Shown here: positions 27,301 to 35,907 of the stretch, piece after piece
How the letters are laid out: each line of letters begins with the position of its first letter
Numbering within the stretch: the stretch's first letter is position 1
NCBI RefSeq assembly: GCF_900302465.1
Contig: NZ_OMOR01000001.1
Location: 1,922,001 to 1,986,000 of the forward strand
DNA: 64,000 bases
DNA from: Ascidiaceihabitans donghaensis
GTDB taxonomy: Bacteria > Pseudomonadota > Alphaproteobacteria > Rhodobacterales > Rhodobacteraceae
Direction of reading: 5' to 3'
The notes under the pieces: generated by a model
Database searches by the model: none
What the model saw: only the letters and a program-made list of their open reading frames with translations
Told to the model about the DNA's origin: nothing
Position numbers and translations under genes: made by a program

Positions 27301-30300
27301 CGACCAGCAAGCGGACGCAAACGACGATGGCGCGACAAGCGGCACAGTGACATTCGCCGATGGCTCCACTTTAACGTTCGAAGGCATCGAAACGATCCTG
27401 ACAGACCCACAAAACGGCGCGCCTACGGCAAATGACGACGACATCACTGTCGATGAAGACGACAGTGTCACATTTGACCCAACAGCCAACGATTCTGATC
27501 CAGACGGCGACCCGATCACCGTGGACAGCTTCACTCAGCCCGAAAACGGTACAGTGACGCAAAATCCGGACGGAACGCTGACCTACACGCCTGATCCGGA
27601 CTACAACGGTCCCGACAGCTTCACTGTGACAGTGACGGACCCAAGCGGTGAAACCAGCACGTCCACAGTGAATGTTGATGTGACACCGATCAATGACGGA
27701 CCAGACGCGGTCAACGACAGCGACACCACGGATGAGGACACGCCCATCACGGTTGATTTGCTGGCCAATGACACCGATCCAGAGAACGACGCTTTGACGG
27801 TGACGGGCGCGACTGTTCCTGCGGAGCAAGGCACGTTGGTCGACAATGGCGATGGCACGGTGACGTTTACGCCTGCCGAGAACTTCAACGGCGAAGCGAC
27901 GATCAGCTATTCGATCACGGACGGCAATGGTGGCACGGACACGGCGATCCACACGATCACTGTGACCCCTGTTAACGATGATCCGGTGGCTGTGGACGAT
28001 GCGGCGGACACGCTGGAAGAGCAGCCTGTTGTGGTCGATCTGATCGGCAATGACACGGATGTTGACGGCGATCCGCTGACCATCGGCGAAGTCTCGGTCC
28101 CTGCCGATCAAGGCACGGTTGTGGACAACGGCGACGGCACAGTGACGTTTACGCCAGCTGAAAACTTCACCGGTCCTGCGACAATCACCTATACGGTTGT
28201 TGACGGTCAGGGCGGGAGCGACGAAGGTGAAGCCATTGTAAACGTTGGCAATGTTGTTGACGCACCTGATGCGGTTGACGACGAGGACACCACGGACGAA
28301 GACACGTCCATCACGGTGAACCTGCTGGCCAACGACACCGATCCGGAAGGTCAGGCGCTGACGGTCACAGGGGCCTCTGTTCCTGCGGAGCAAGGCACGT
28401 TGGTCGACAATGGCGACGGCACGGTGACGTTCACACCTGCGCCGAACTTCAACGGCGAAGCGACGATCAGCTACTCGATCACGGACACCGAAGGCGGCAC
28501 GGACTCAGCGATCCACACGATCAACGTGACCCCCGTTAACGATGATCCGGTGGCTGTTGACGATCTGGAAACCACGGATGAGGACACACCTGTCATCATC
28601 GATCTGATCGGCAACGACACGGATGTGGACGGCGATCCGCTGACCATCGGCGAGGTCTCTGTGCCCGCCGATCAAGGCACCGTGGTCGACAACGGCGACG
28701 GCACAGTCACCTTCACCCCGGCGCCAAACTTCAACGGTCCGGCCACGATCACCTACACGGTTGTCGACGGTCAGGGCGGGAGCGACGAAGGCGAAGCGAT
28801 TGTGTCGGTGGGCGCGGTCAACGACGGTCCGGTTGCGAATGACGATGAAGACACGACAGATGAGGACACCCCCATCACGGTCAATCTGATCGCCAACGAC
28901 ACCGACGACGACGGCGACGCGCTGACGGTTCTGACGGCGACAGTGCCTGCGGATCAAGGCACTTTGGTCGACAACGGCGACGGCACAGTGACGTTCACAC
29001 CTGCAGAGAACTTCAACGGCGAAGCGACGATCAGCTACGAAATCTCCGACGGCAACGGCGGCACAGACACCGCGGAGCACACAATCACAGTGACCCCTGT
29101 GAATGATGATCCTGTTGCGGTGGATGATGTTGAAACCACGGACGAAGATGTGTCTGTTGTTGTGGATCTGATCGGCAATGACACGGATGTGGACGGCGAT
29201 CCTTTGACGCTGGGTGATGTGTCGGTTCCTGCCGATCAAGGCACGGTTGTCGACAATGGCGACGGCACAGTGACGTTTACGCCAGCGCCGGACTTTAACG
29301 GCGAAGCGACGATCACCTACACGGTCGAAGACGGCCAGGGTGGCAGCGACGAAGGCGAAGCGGTTGTGACTGTTGGTGCGGTCAACGATGGTCCTGACGC
29401 GGTGAATGACAGCGACACCACGGATGAGGACACGCCCATCACGGTTGATTTGCTGGCCAATGACACCGATCCAGAGAACGACGCTTTGACGGTGACGGGC
29501 GCGACTGTTCCTGCGGAGCAAGGCACGTTGGTCGACAATGGCGATGGCACGGTGACGTTTACGCCTGCCGAGAACTTCAACGGCGAAGCGACGATCAGCT
29601 ATTCGATCACGGACGGCAATGGTGGCACGGACACGGCGATCCACACGATCACTGTGACCCCTGTTAACGATGATCCGGTGGCTGTGGACGATGCGGCGGA
29701 CACGCTGGAAGAGCAGCCTGTTGTGGTCGATCTGATCGGCAATGACACGGATGTTGACGGCGATCCGCTGACCATCGGCGAAGTCTCGGTCCCTGCCGAT
29801 CAAGGCACGGTTGTGGACAACGGCGACGGCACAGTGACGTTTACGCCAGCTGAAAACTTCACCGGTCCTGCGACAATCACCTATACGGTTGTTGACGGTC
29901 AGGGCGGGAGCGACGAAGGTGAAGCCATTGTAAACGTTGGCAATGTTGTTGACGCACCTGATGCGGTTGACGACGAGGACACCACGGACGAAGACACGTC
30001 CATCACGGTGAACCTGCTGGCCAACGACACCGATCCGGAAGGTCAGGCGCTGACGGTCACAGGGGCCTCTGTTCCTGCGGAGCAAGGCACGTTGGTCGAC
30101 AATGGCGACGGCACGGTGACGTTCACACCTGCGCCGAACTTCAACGGCGAAGCGACGATCAGCTACTCGATCACGGACACCGAAGGCGGCACGGACTCAG
30201 CGATCCACACGATCAACGTGACCCCCGTTAACGATGATCCGGTGGCTGTTGACGATCTGGAAACCACGGATGAGGACACACCTGTCATCATCGATCTGAT

Positions 30301-33115
30301 CGGCAACGACACGGATGTGGACGGCGATCCGCTGACCATCGGCGAGGTCTCTGTGCCCGCCGATCAAGGCACCGTGGTCGACAACGGCGACGGCACAGTC
30401 ACCTTCACCCCGGCGCCAAACTTCAACGGTCCGGCCACGATCACCTACACGGTTGTCGACGGTCAGGGCGGGAGCGACGAAGGCGAAGCGATTGTGTCGG
30501 TGGGCGCGGTCAACGACGGTCCGGTTGCGAATGACGATGAAGACACGACAGATGAGGACACCCCCATCACGGTCAATCTGATCGCCAACGACACCGACGA
30601 CGACGGCGACGCGCTGACGGTTCTGACGGCGACAGTGCCTGCGGATCAAGGCACTTTGGTCGACAACGGCGACGGCACAGTGACGTTCACACCTGCAGAG
30701 AACTTCAACGGCGAAGCGACGATCAGCTACGAAATCTCCGACGGCAACGGCGGCACAGACACCGCGGAGCACACAATCACAGTCACCCCTGTGAATGATG
30801 GACCAACGGCTGTGGACGACGAAGACACCACGCCGTTTGAAACGCCTGTGATTGTGAACCTGACTGGTAACGATACGGACCCAGACGGTGATCCACTGAC
30901 AATTACGGATGTGTCTGTTCCACCAGAGCAGGGCACGGTCGTCGACAACGGTGACGGTACGGTTACCTTCACACCGGCGGACGACTTTGAAGGTCCGGCC
31001 ACCATCACCTACACCATTTCCGACGGAAACGGTGGCACGGATGAAGGCGAGGCGGTTGTCACAGTCGAAGAGCAACCTTTGGATGGTATCGTATCCGGTA
31101 CTGACGATGGTGAGCTGATCGACGAGGATTACGAAGGTGATCCAGAAGGCGACATGGTCGACAACGGGGACAACATCTTCTCTGGTGATCCAGAAGACGA
31201 AGATGACGACATCATCGAAGCAGGTGGTGGCAACGACACGGTTGTTGCGGGTAACGGCGACGACAGTGTTGACGGCGGCACCGGTGACGATGAAATCACT
31301 GGCGGCGCGGGCTCTGACACCATCGAAGGTGGTGAAGGCGACGATGTCATCGACGCTGGCGACCCGGACAACACGTTCCAGATCGACAAAGGCTATCCTG
31401 GTCTGTTTGGCGGTGAAGAGGGTACACCCGAGGCTGAAGACGACCGCGACTTCGTGGATGGTGGTGCCGGCAACGACACCATCAGCACCGGCGACGATCG
31501 CGATACGATCGTGGGTGGCACAGGTGACGATGTCATTGATGGCGGCATCGACGACGATGTGATCACTGGCGACGAAGGCGATGACCGTATCGTGGGCGGC
31601 GAAGGCAGTGACAGCATCGAAGGTGGTATCGGCAACGATACGATCTACGCTGGCAACGACCCTGTGCTGGGCCTTGATAACCTGAACATCGAAGACGATG
31701 GGTCCAACCCGTTTGGTCCGGACCTGCGTCCAGACAACGGCATCGACACAGTGTCCGGTGGCGAAGGCGACGATGTGATCTTTGGTGCAGACGATGCCGA
31801 TATCCTTATGGGTGACGAAGGCAACGACTTTATCGACGGTGAGATCGACGACGACACCATCGACGGCGGTATCGGCGACGATACACTGCTGGGTGGCCAA
31901 GGCCGTGACGACATCAGCGGTGGGATCGGCAACGACAGCATCGATGGGGGTTCCGGTAAGGACCTTATTGATGGTGGCGATGGCGACGACACCATTGACG
32001 GTGGCACAGGCGCGGATGTGATTGACGGTGGTGAAGGCAACGACCTGATCGACGGTGGGCTGAACGCCGACACCATCAACGGCGGTGCTGGCAATGACAC
32101 CATCATCGGCGGCAACGGCGCGGATGTGATCGACGGCGGCGATGGCGATGATCAGATCGACGGCGGCACAGGCGACGATACCCTGAACGGTGGCGCTGGC
32201 AACGACAGCATCACAGGGGCAACGGGTGACGACGTCATCGACGGCGGAACCGGCAACGACACCATTGATGCGGGCAACGGCGGCGACGACGATCTGTCGG
32301 GTGGCGATGACCGTGACACGTTCATCAACGTCAATGCTGGTGACGTGGTCGACGGCAACGAAGGCGGTGACGACTTCGATACGCTTGATCTGTCGGGGTC
32401 GGCACCAGGTGGCGGTTCCTTGCAAGTTGTCTTTGAAGACGCCAACCCTGAAAACGGTGTGGTCAACTATTTCGACAGCGACGGCAATGATGCGGGCCAG
32501 CTGACATTCACAAACATCGAGAATGTCATCCCTTGCTTCACACCGGGGACGTTGATTGCCACACCGAAGGGCGAACGCCGCGTCGAGGACCTTGCGGTCG
32601 GCGACCGGATCATCACCCGCGACAACGGCATCCAAGAGATCCGCTGGATGGGCGCCAAGGACATGAAGGCCGCAGACTTTGCGAAAGCACAGCACTTGCG
32701 TCCCATCATGATCAGCCAAGGTGCCTTGGGTGGCGGTCTGCCTGAGCGTGACATGATGGTGTCTCCGAACCACCGGGTTCTGGTGGCCAACGACAAGACA
32801 GCGCTTTACTTTGAAGAGCGCGAAGTTCTTGTTGCAGCCAAATTCCTGACGGGTCTGGACGGCGTAGATGTGGTGGACGTGGCATGGACCACATACATCC
32901 ACATCATGTTCGAACAGCACGAGGTGGTTCTGTCGGATGGTGCTTGGACGGAAAGCTTCCAGCCGGGCGACCAAACGCTGGCTGGCGTGGGCAATGCGCA
33001 GCGCAACGAAATCTTCGAACTGTTCCCTGAATTGGAAACACGCGAAGGGATTGATGGCTACACATCCGCACGCCGGACATTGAAAAAGCACGAGGCGGCG
33101 CTTCTGACGAAGTAA
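24332..33115 (+). CDS. Giant RTX / tandem-95 / Hint surface or secreted protein, 2,927 residues
   Basis: Modules in order: an N-terminal beta-rich domain (1-160); an acidic DYEGDPDGD module and calcium-binding GGxGxDxxx repeats (163-320); a FEWD-type domain (about 331-525); more RTX repeats (527-723); a second FEWD-type domain (about 732-918); short RTX (925-977); thirteen cadherin/VCBS-like tandem-95 repeats of 90-96 residues (about 1027-2245), each with DEDT, NDTD and VDNGDGTVTFTPA motifs; a second DYEGDPEGD module and a long RTX array (2249-2667); and a C-terminal Hint_2-type domain starting at C2735 (CFTPGTLIATPKGERRVEDL, later SPNHRVL and FEQHEVVLSDG). No signal peptide is evident, as in type I secreted RTX proteins. 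Likely a calcium-stiffened adhesin or matrix protein. GGAG precedes the ATG by 9 bases. Tandem-95 repeats contain a recent duplication. Confidence 0.9.
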   Translation: MTTTLDFNNLATGTVVDNEFQSQGVTVSAFGGSGQAMVFDTANPTGGDHDLATNNLGKALIISEDGDGNDPDDNASGGTFRFQFHDATSVESLTFLDNEEGATVYFYDEHGQVMGQQTIAGGVNNGQQVVSFDVEGAYWMDVCLHGSGAIDNLVFDQGAAGDNLDGIVEGTDSADVINNDYEGDPDGDKTDNGDAVLQGQGAQDDIIIAGGGNDFVLAGDGDDKVQGNDGDDTLCGQDGDDTLHGGAGNDFLEGMNDNDVVDGGTGNDQIFGDAGEDTLVGASGDDTIEGGSGADQISGGADDDKIEGGTGNDTIYGDDGGVGADAKVRESFEWDKAPDTNGGGGAGIDNGDELDSGFTQNTGNVDVTYFVTNATSAVTNAFSTSDQNSDGIEHDGDGVDENSSLDSILNGNNGRADYHLAFSNSVMDVSFNINDVDGDGVVRVFAFDAQGNAIEVNLTGGSNVTISGDTIDSNGGYLEDTAAEYATTVSIPGPVSKIVIKHTQDGVNNSGINITDVYFDAPVADTGPDGDDSIDAGDGDDVVFGEGGNDTLNGDAGNDLLNGGDGDDRIFGGAGNDTLEGGDGNDTLGGADYGNDLISGGAGDDMVEASFGDDTIDGGSGNDDLWASADNDLVTGGTGNDNIHGGHGRDELYGEEDNDTIYGGSDSDTIDGGSGNDSLFGDGNFKDDTGAGAADTISGGDGDDYIEGNEGDDVIYGDNGEDTSGTAPTREIFEWDEGPGFGNNANVSDFSQDTGNANITFNILSASGGVTNEYETDAQYTADLDAGVNDNASFNSILNGDANSATYGWTSDTPVENVEFRINDIDGDGRVVVRAYDEDGNAIEVVLSDAGSDLALSNADGVPGNDTASSIDGDYVDDNDPGHSVLVTIPGPVSRWEVLHEQDGNLNSGINFTDIAFDVPGTPDTNGEGGDDTIIGGEGADQMFGEGGDDTFIVSSSDDGNGDVIDGGNGPDQTTDNDVLDLRGAGVLTIDQQADANDDGATSGTVTFADGSTLTFEGIETILTDPQNGAPTANDDDITVDEDDSVTFDPTANDSDPDGDPITVDSFTQPENGTVTQNPDGTLTYTPDPDYNGPDSFTVTVTDPSGETSTSTVNVDVTPINDGPDAVNDSDTTDEDTPITVDLLANDTDPENDALTVTGATVPAEQGTLVDNGDGTVTFTPAENFNGEATISYSITDGNGGTDTAIHTITVTPVNDDPVAVDDAADTLEEQPVVVDLIGNDTDVDGDPLTIGEVSVPADQGTVVDNGDGTVTFTPAENFTGPATITYTVVDGQGGSDEGEAIVNVGNVVDAPDAVDDEDTTDEDTSITVNLLANDTDPEGQALTVTGASVPAEQGTLVDNGDGTVTFTPAPNFNGEATISYSITDTEGGTDSAIHTINVTPVNDDPVAVDDLETTDEDTPVIIDLIGNDTDVDGDPLTIGEVSVPADQGTVVDNGDGTVTFTPAPNFNGPATITYTVVDGQGGSDEGEAIVSVGAVNDGPVANDDEDTTDEDTPITVNLIANDTDDDGDALTVLTATVPADQGTLVDNGDGTVTFTPAENFNGEATISYEISDGNGGTDTAEHTITVTPVNDDPVAVDDVETTDEDVSVVVDLIGNDTDVDGDPLTLGDVSVPADQGTVVDNGDGTVTFTPAPDFNGEATITYTVEDGQGGSDEGEAVVTVGAVNDGPDAVNDSDTTDEDTPITVDLLANDTDPENDALTVTGATVPAEQGTLVDNGDGTVTFTPAENFNGEATISYSITDGNGGTDTAIHTITVTPVNDDPVAVDDAADTLEEQPVVVDLIGNDTDVDGDPLTIGEVSVPADQGTVVDNGDGTVTFTPAENFTGPATITYTVVDGQGGSDEGEAIVNVGNVVDAPDAVDDEDTTDEDTSITVNLLANDTDPEGQALTVTGASVPAEQGTLVDNGDGTVTFTPAPNFNGEATISYSITDTEGGTDSAIHTINVTPVNDDPVAVDDLETTDEDTPVIIDLIGNDTDVDGDPLTIGEVSVPADQGTVVDNGDGTVTFTPAPNFNGPATITYTVVDGQGGSDEGEAIVSVGAVNDGPVANDDEDTTDEDTPITVNLIANDTDDDGDALTVLTATVPADQGTLVDNGDGTVTFTPAENFNGEATISYEISDGNGGTDTAEHTITVTPVNDGPTAVDDEDTTPFETPVIVNLTGNDTDPDGDPLTITDVSVPPEQGTVVDNGDGTVTFTPADDFEGPATITYTISDGNGGTDEGEAVVTVEEQPLDGIVSGTDDGELIDEDYEGDPEGDMVDNGDNIFSGDPEDEDDDIIEAGGGNDTVVAGNGDDSVDGGTGDDEITGGAGSDTIEGGEGDDVIDAGDPDNTFQIDKGYPGLFGGEEGTPEAEDDRDFVDGGAGNDTISTGDDRDTIVGGTGDDVIDGGIDDDVITGDEGDDRIVGGEGSDSIEGGIGNDTIYAGNDPVLGLDNLNIEDDGSNPFGPDLRPDNGIDTVSGGEGDDVIFGADDADILMGDEGNDFIDGEIDDDTIDGGIGDDTLLGGQGRDDISGGIGNDSIDGGSGKDLIDGGDGDDTIDGGTGADVIDGGEGNDLIDGGLNADTINGGAGNDTIIGGNGADVIDGGDGDDQIDGGTGDDTLNGGAGNDSITGATGDDVIDGGTGNDTIDAGNGGDDDLSGGDDRDTFINVNAGDVVDGNEGGDDFDTLDLSGSAPGGGSLQVVFEDANPENGVVNYFDSDGNDAGQLTFTNIENVIPCFTPGTLIATPKGERRVEDLAVGDRIITRDNGIQEIRWMGAKDMKAADFAKAQHLRPIMISQGALGGGLPERDMMVSPNHRVLVANDKTALYFEEREVLVAAKFLTGLDGVDVVDVAWTTYIHIMFEQHEVVLSDGAWTESFQPGDQTLAGVGNAQRNEIFELFPELETREGIDGYTSARRTLKKHEAALLTK
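27716..29091 (+). repeat. Direct repeat copy 1 (1,376 bp) inside the giant gene
   Basis: Starting at GACAGCGACACC, this stretch recurs 1,692 bases downstream. Protein translations of the two copies are the same throughout and sampled DNA segments match. The first difference after 29091 is a G-to-C at 29092. Confidence 0.9.
29408..30783 (+). repeat. Direct repeat copy 2 (1,376 bp) inside the giant gene
   Basis: Second copy of 27716-29091 at a constant offset of 1,692 bases, which is 564 codons, so the duplication keeps the reading frame. It encodes tandem-95 repeats 8-12. Confidence 0.9.
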
Positions 33116-33130
33116 GCCCGCCTTGGGCAA

Positions 33131-33150
33131 CGTCTCCGGGGGCGGAGACG
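33131..33150. repeat. Hairpin just after the giant gene
   Basis: CGTCTCC and GGAGACG form a perfect 7-bp stem with a six-base G-rich loop, 15 bases past the stop codon. No T-run follows; it may protect the mRNA 3' end. Confidence 0.5.
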
Positions 33151-33197
33151 CAACGCATATGCAGCGACAGGATGCGAAGTGATTCGTGTCGATGGGG

Positions 33198-33226
33198 AAA
33201 CGGCGCAGGCAACTGCGCCGTTTTTT
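33198..33226 (+). terminator. Intrinsic terminator after the giant RTX gene
   Basis: AAACGGCGCAG and CTGCGCCGTTT form an 11-bp stem with a GCAA tetraloop followed by a run of Ts. It separates the giant gene from its paralog; the remaining 207 bases to the next ATG (33227-33433) hold no gene and should contain the second gene's promoter. Confidence 0.92.
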
Positions 33227-33433
33227 CAGTGAACAATGGCACAAAAACAGGCAAATTGTTTCCAAGCCCTGCGTCTGCGTTAAGCATATATGCAGGAAAC
33301 CGCCAAGATTGACGGATTGTGATGCTTCGTCCGGTTCTTTCCCATGGAATCTGTGTCAAATTGAACTAAATCACACAACATGCGGTGGGGGCTGCATCTG
33401 TTTTTTTGAATTCCGACAAGGAAGGCGACTGCC

Positions 33434-35290
33434 ATGGCCAATATCGACGGAACGTCCAACAACGACACTTTGCAAGGCACAAATGAGGATGACGTCATCA
33501 ATGCGATGAACGGTCAGGACGTTGTGTCTGGGGAAGGCGGCGACGACCAGATTGATGGCGGCGGCGGAAACGACTTGCTGTTTGGCGATGTGGGTGAAGG
33601 CACCGCACCGGGCGCTGACGCTTCGCCGTTGACGTTGAACATCAACAATGTGCAGTCACAAACCTACACAGGCAACAATGCCAGCGCTGGCGATTCAGCG
33701 GTCTACAGCAATGTCGCCCAGCTTGAAGATGGCACGCCTGTCTGGGGCCGTTTGGTTCTGGTATCTAAGTCCGACCCGAATATGACGGTTGATCTTACCG
33801 GTGGCCGTGGTTTTGAAATCTTGATGAACGGCAACGGCACCGGCGACACAGCCGAGTTCCGGTTCGAATTCTTTGATCCGGCAACAGGTGAACCTGTGGC
33901 GCTGAATTCGGTTGCGACCTTCAACGATCTTGACCGCAACAGCCCCACCGACCGCGAAGCTGTGACGTTGCAGGCCAGCAGTTTTTCGGCTTTTGGCACG
34001 TCTTCGGACACATCGCTGAACCTTGAAAACGGTCCCGGTACTGTCACGGCGGCTGGGGGTGAACAGAACAATCCCTCGGATCAAGATGCATGGTTTTCGG
34101 CCGAATTTGAGAACCGCGAATTCATCGAATTTTCGCTTGAGGCACGTAACACAAATTCCGGTTTCACCTTCTCTGGGGACCTGATTGACGATGCGGTGGT
34201 CACGCCGATCGAAGCGGGCGATGACACGATTGACGGCGGCTCGGGACAGGACACGATCTTTGGGCAGGGCGGCAACGATTCCCTGATTGGCGGCGACGGT
34301 GATGACCAGTTGGACGGCGGCGAAGGCAATGACACGCTGGAGGGCGGCCAGGGACAGGACTTGCTGGATGGCGGGGCTGGCGCGGACAGCCTGAACGGCG
34401 GCGAAGGCGACGACCGTTTGTTTGGCGGCGACGGCACCGATACGCTGACAGCGGGCCCGGGCAATGACCGTTTGGAGGGTGGCAACAACAGTGACATCTT
34501 CAACTTCGATGCAGGTGGCAACCACGTTATTGTGGGCGGCGAAGACGCAGACGGGTCGGATATCGACATCCTTGATTTGTCGGGTGTGCGCACGAATGTC
34601 ATCCAAACCGGTCCTGAATCCGGTCGGATCGAGTTTTTGGACGAAAACGGCAACATCACGGGCCGCACCGACTACACAGAGATTGAACAGATCATCATCT
34701 GCTTCACGCCGGGAACCCGCATTGCCACACGTCGTGGCGAAGTCGCAGTCGAGGCCCTGAAGGCCGGCGATATGGTGTTCACCCGCGACAACGGCATCCA
34801 GCCGCTGCGTTGGGTCGGGCGTCGTGATTTAACCGCGCAAGATCTGGACGCTCACCCCGAATTTCAACCTGTGTTCATCCGCCAGGGCGCTTTGGGCAAA
34901 GGCCTGCCCGAGCGGGACATGTTGGTCAGTCCCAACCACCGCATGTTGCTGAATTCGGATCTGGCCGAGGTGATGTTCGAGGAACGCGAAGTGTTGATCG
35001 CGGCCAAGTACCTGACAGGGCTTGAGGGGGTTGATCAGATCACAACCCATTCCGTCAGCTATTTGCACCTGATGTTTGATCAGCATGAAATCATTCTGGC
35101 GGATGGCGGTTGGACAGAAAGCTTCCAACCGGGCGACCATTCCATGCGTGGCATCGGCGAAGCGCAACGCGTTGAAATTCTGACGTTGTTCCCTGATCTA
35201 AGTACAATCGCTGGCATGGACGCCTTCGGGTCCGCACGTATGTCTTTGAAAAAGCACGAGGCACAATTGCTGACCAAAGCGATGCAATAA
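33434..35290 (+). CDS. RTX-Hint protein, 618 residues, paralog of the giant protein
   Basis: Short RTX block at about 8-50 ([22 protein letters not shown]), a central beta-rich domain (about 55-255), a second RTX array (262-365) and a C-terminal Hint_2-type domain from C423 ([20 protein letters not shown]; later [13 protein letters not shown] and [21 protein letters not shown]). The Hint part aligns along its length with that of the giant protein, including the shared ending [12 protein letters not shown]. No signal peptide, so export probably uses an RTX-type route or the Hint end. AAGGAAGG precedes the ATG. Separate transcription unit by virtue of the upstream terminator. Confidence 0.9.
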   Translation: MANIDGTSNNDTLQGTNEDDVINAMNGQDVVSGEGGDDQIDGGGGNDLLFGDVGEGTAPGADASPLTLNINNVQSQTYTGNNASAGDSAVYSNVAQLEDGTPVWGRLVLVSKSDPNMTVDLTGGRGFEILMNGNGTGDTAEFRFEFFDPATGEPVALNSVATFNDLDRNSPTDREAVTLQASSFSAFGTSSDTSLNLENGPGTVTAAGGEQNNPSDQDAWFSAEFENREFIEFSLEARNTNSGFTFSGDLIDDAVVTPIEAGDDTIDGGSGQDTIFGQGGNDSLIGGDGDDQLDGGEGNDTLEGGQGQDLLDGGAGADSLNGGEGDDRLFGGDGTDTLTAGPGNDRLEGGNNSDIFNFDAGGNHVIVGGEDADGSDIDILDLSGVRTNVIQTGPESGRIEFLDENGNITGRTDYTEIEQIIICFTPGTRIATRRGEVAVEALKAGDMVFTRDNGIQPLRWVGRRDLTAQDLDAHPEFQPVFIRQGALGKGLPERDMLVSPNHRMLLNSDLAEVMFEEREVLIAAKYLTGLEGVDQITTHSVSYLHLMFDQHEIILADGGWTESFQPGDHSMRGIGEAQRVEILTLFPDLSTIAGMDAFGSARMSLKKHEAQLLTKAMQ

Positions 35291-35304
35291 AGCGATTTGT
35301 ATGA

Positions 35305-35904
35305 TCAATCGCCGCGCCAAGCGGCCCAGTCTTCGGGCGTGTCTAAATCCAGACGCGCCCGTTTTCCGTTAAGGGGGTGCATTTTGACGTCTTGCGCGGC
35401 TTTGATCAAGGACGCAGCCCCTTTGTCGCCCGCCAATGTCCCAACCTGACGGGTCAGGGCGGGCCCCAGTATTGTCGGATGCCCCGGTTGTCCGTCCTGT
35501 GTCGATGCTTGGAAGGCATCACAGGGGTGTGTCTGAAACGCCGACAACATCTCTGCCATATCTTCTGTTGTGATGTCGGGCATATCCACAGGCAGGATCA
35601 TAGCCCCCATATGGTCCGCGGGCAGGGCGGCGATGCCCTTTTGTAAGCTGCGCGACATGCCGGCAGAGGCATCAGGTACAAAAACTTTGTGCACATCCAA
35701 ACCTTGCAACGCGTGACTGCGAGGATGATCGGCATTTGGCAGCGTCACATACACCGCATGCCCCGTTGCACAGGCCCGCGCAGCCATCGTGTGTACACAC
35801 GGGGCGCCCATCACCATTTCCATCAATTTGTCGCCGCCCCGCATCCTTGACGACGCACCAGCCGCAAGCAGTAAAATCGGAAGGGGGCGGGTTGCGTCAG
35901 GCAT
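35305..35904 (-). CDS. MobA-like NTP transferase family protein
   Basis: A 199-residue nucleotidyltransferase with the N-terminal signature ILLLAAGASSRMRGGDKLME, the DMPDIT metal site (PVDMPDITTED) and the ending LDLDTPEDW, as in MocA/CTP:molybdopterin cytidylyltransferases and xdhC-linked NTP transferases. It would transfer a nucleotide to a molybdenum cofactor or another small acceptor. No molybdoenzyme genes are nearby. Ends 14 bases from the RTX-Hint gene (convergent) and starts 3 bases after the flavoprotein gene stop, so it is in the same operon as that gene. Confidence 0.82.
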   Translation of the reverse strand: MPDATRPLPILLLAAGASSRMRGGDKLMEMVMGAPCVHTMAARACATGHAVYVTLPNADHPRSHALQGLDVHKVFVPDASAGMSRSLQKGIAALPADHMGAMILPVDMPDITTEDMAEMLSAFQTHPCDAFQASTQDGQPGHPTILGPALTRQVGTLAGDKGAASLIKAAQDVKMHPLNGKRARLDLDTPEDWAAWRGD

Positions 35905-35907
35905 CCA

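Larger units (their letters stand above)
27412..31070 (+). repeat. Array of thirteen tandem-95 (cadherin/VCBS-like) coding repeats
   Basis: Thirteen units of roughly 270-290 bp, recognised by recurring DDPVAVDD or DGPDAVND starts, NDTDxDGDPLT, DQGTVVDNGDGTVTFTP and GGSDEGEA/GGTDTAxHTI endings. Repeats 2-6 reappear as repeats 8-12; repeats 1, 7 and 13 have no such twin. Confidence 0.93.

Noticed and set aside
24961-32330. CRISPR-like array suggested by dense short repeats
   Set aside because: The repeats are in-frame coding repeats for calcium-binding nonapeptides and tandem-95 domains, with no spacers.
30197-33265. A 1,022-codon minus-strand open frame, with 526- and 340-codon companions to its left
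   Set aside because: They lie antisense to the giant RTX gene. Strong codon bias and repetitive GGC/GAC coding produce long open antisense frames. Their translations are repetitive, basic and unlike any protein family, and the 340- and 526-codon frames begin identically because they read the duplicated DNA.
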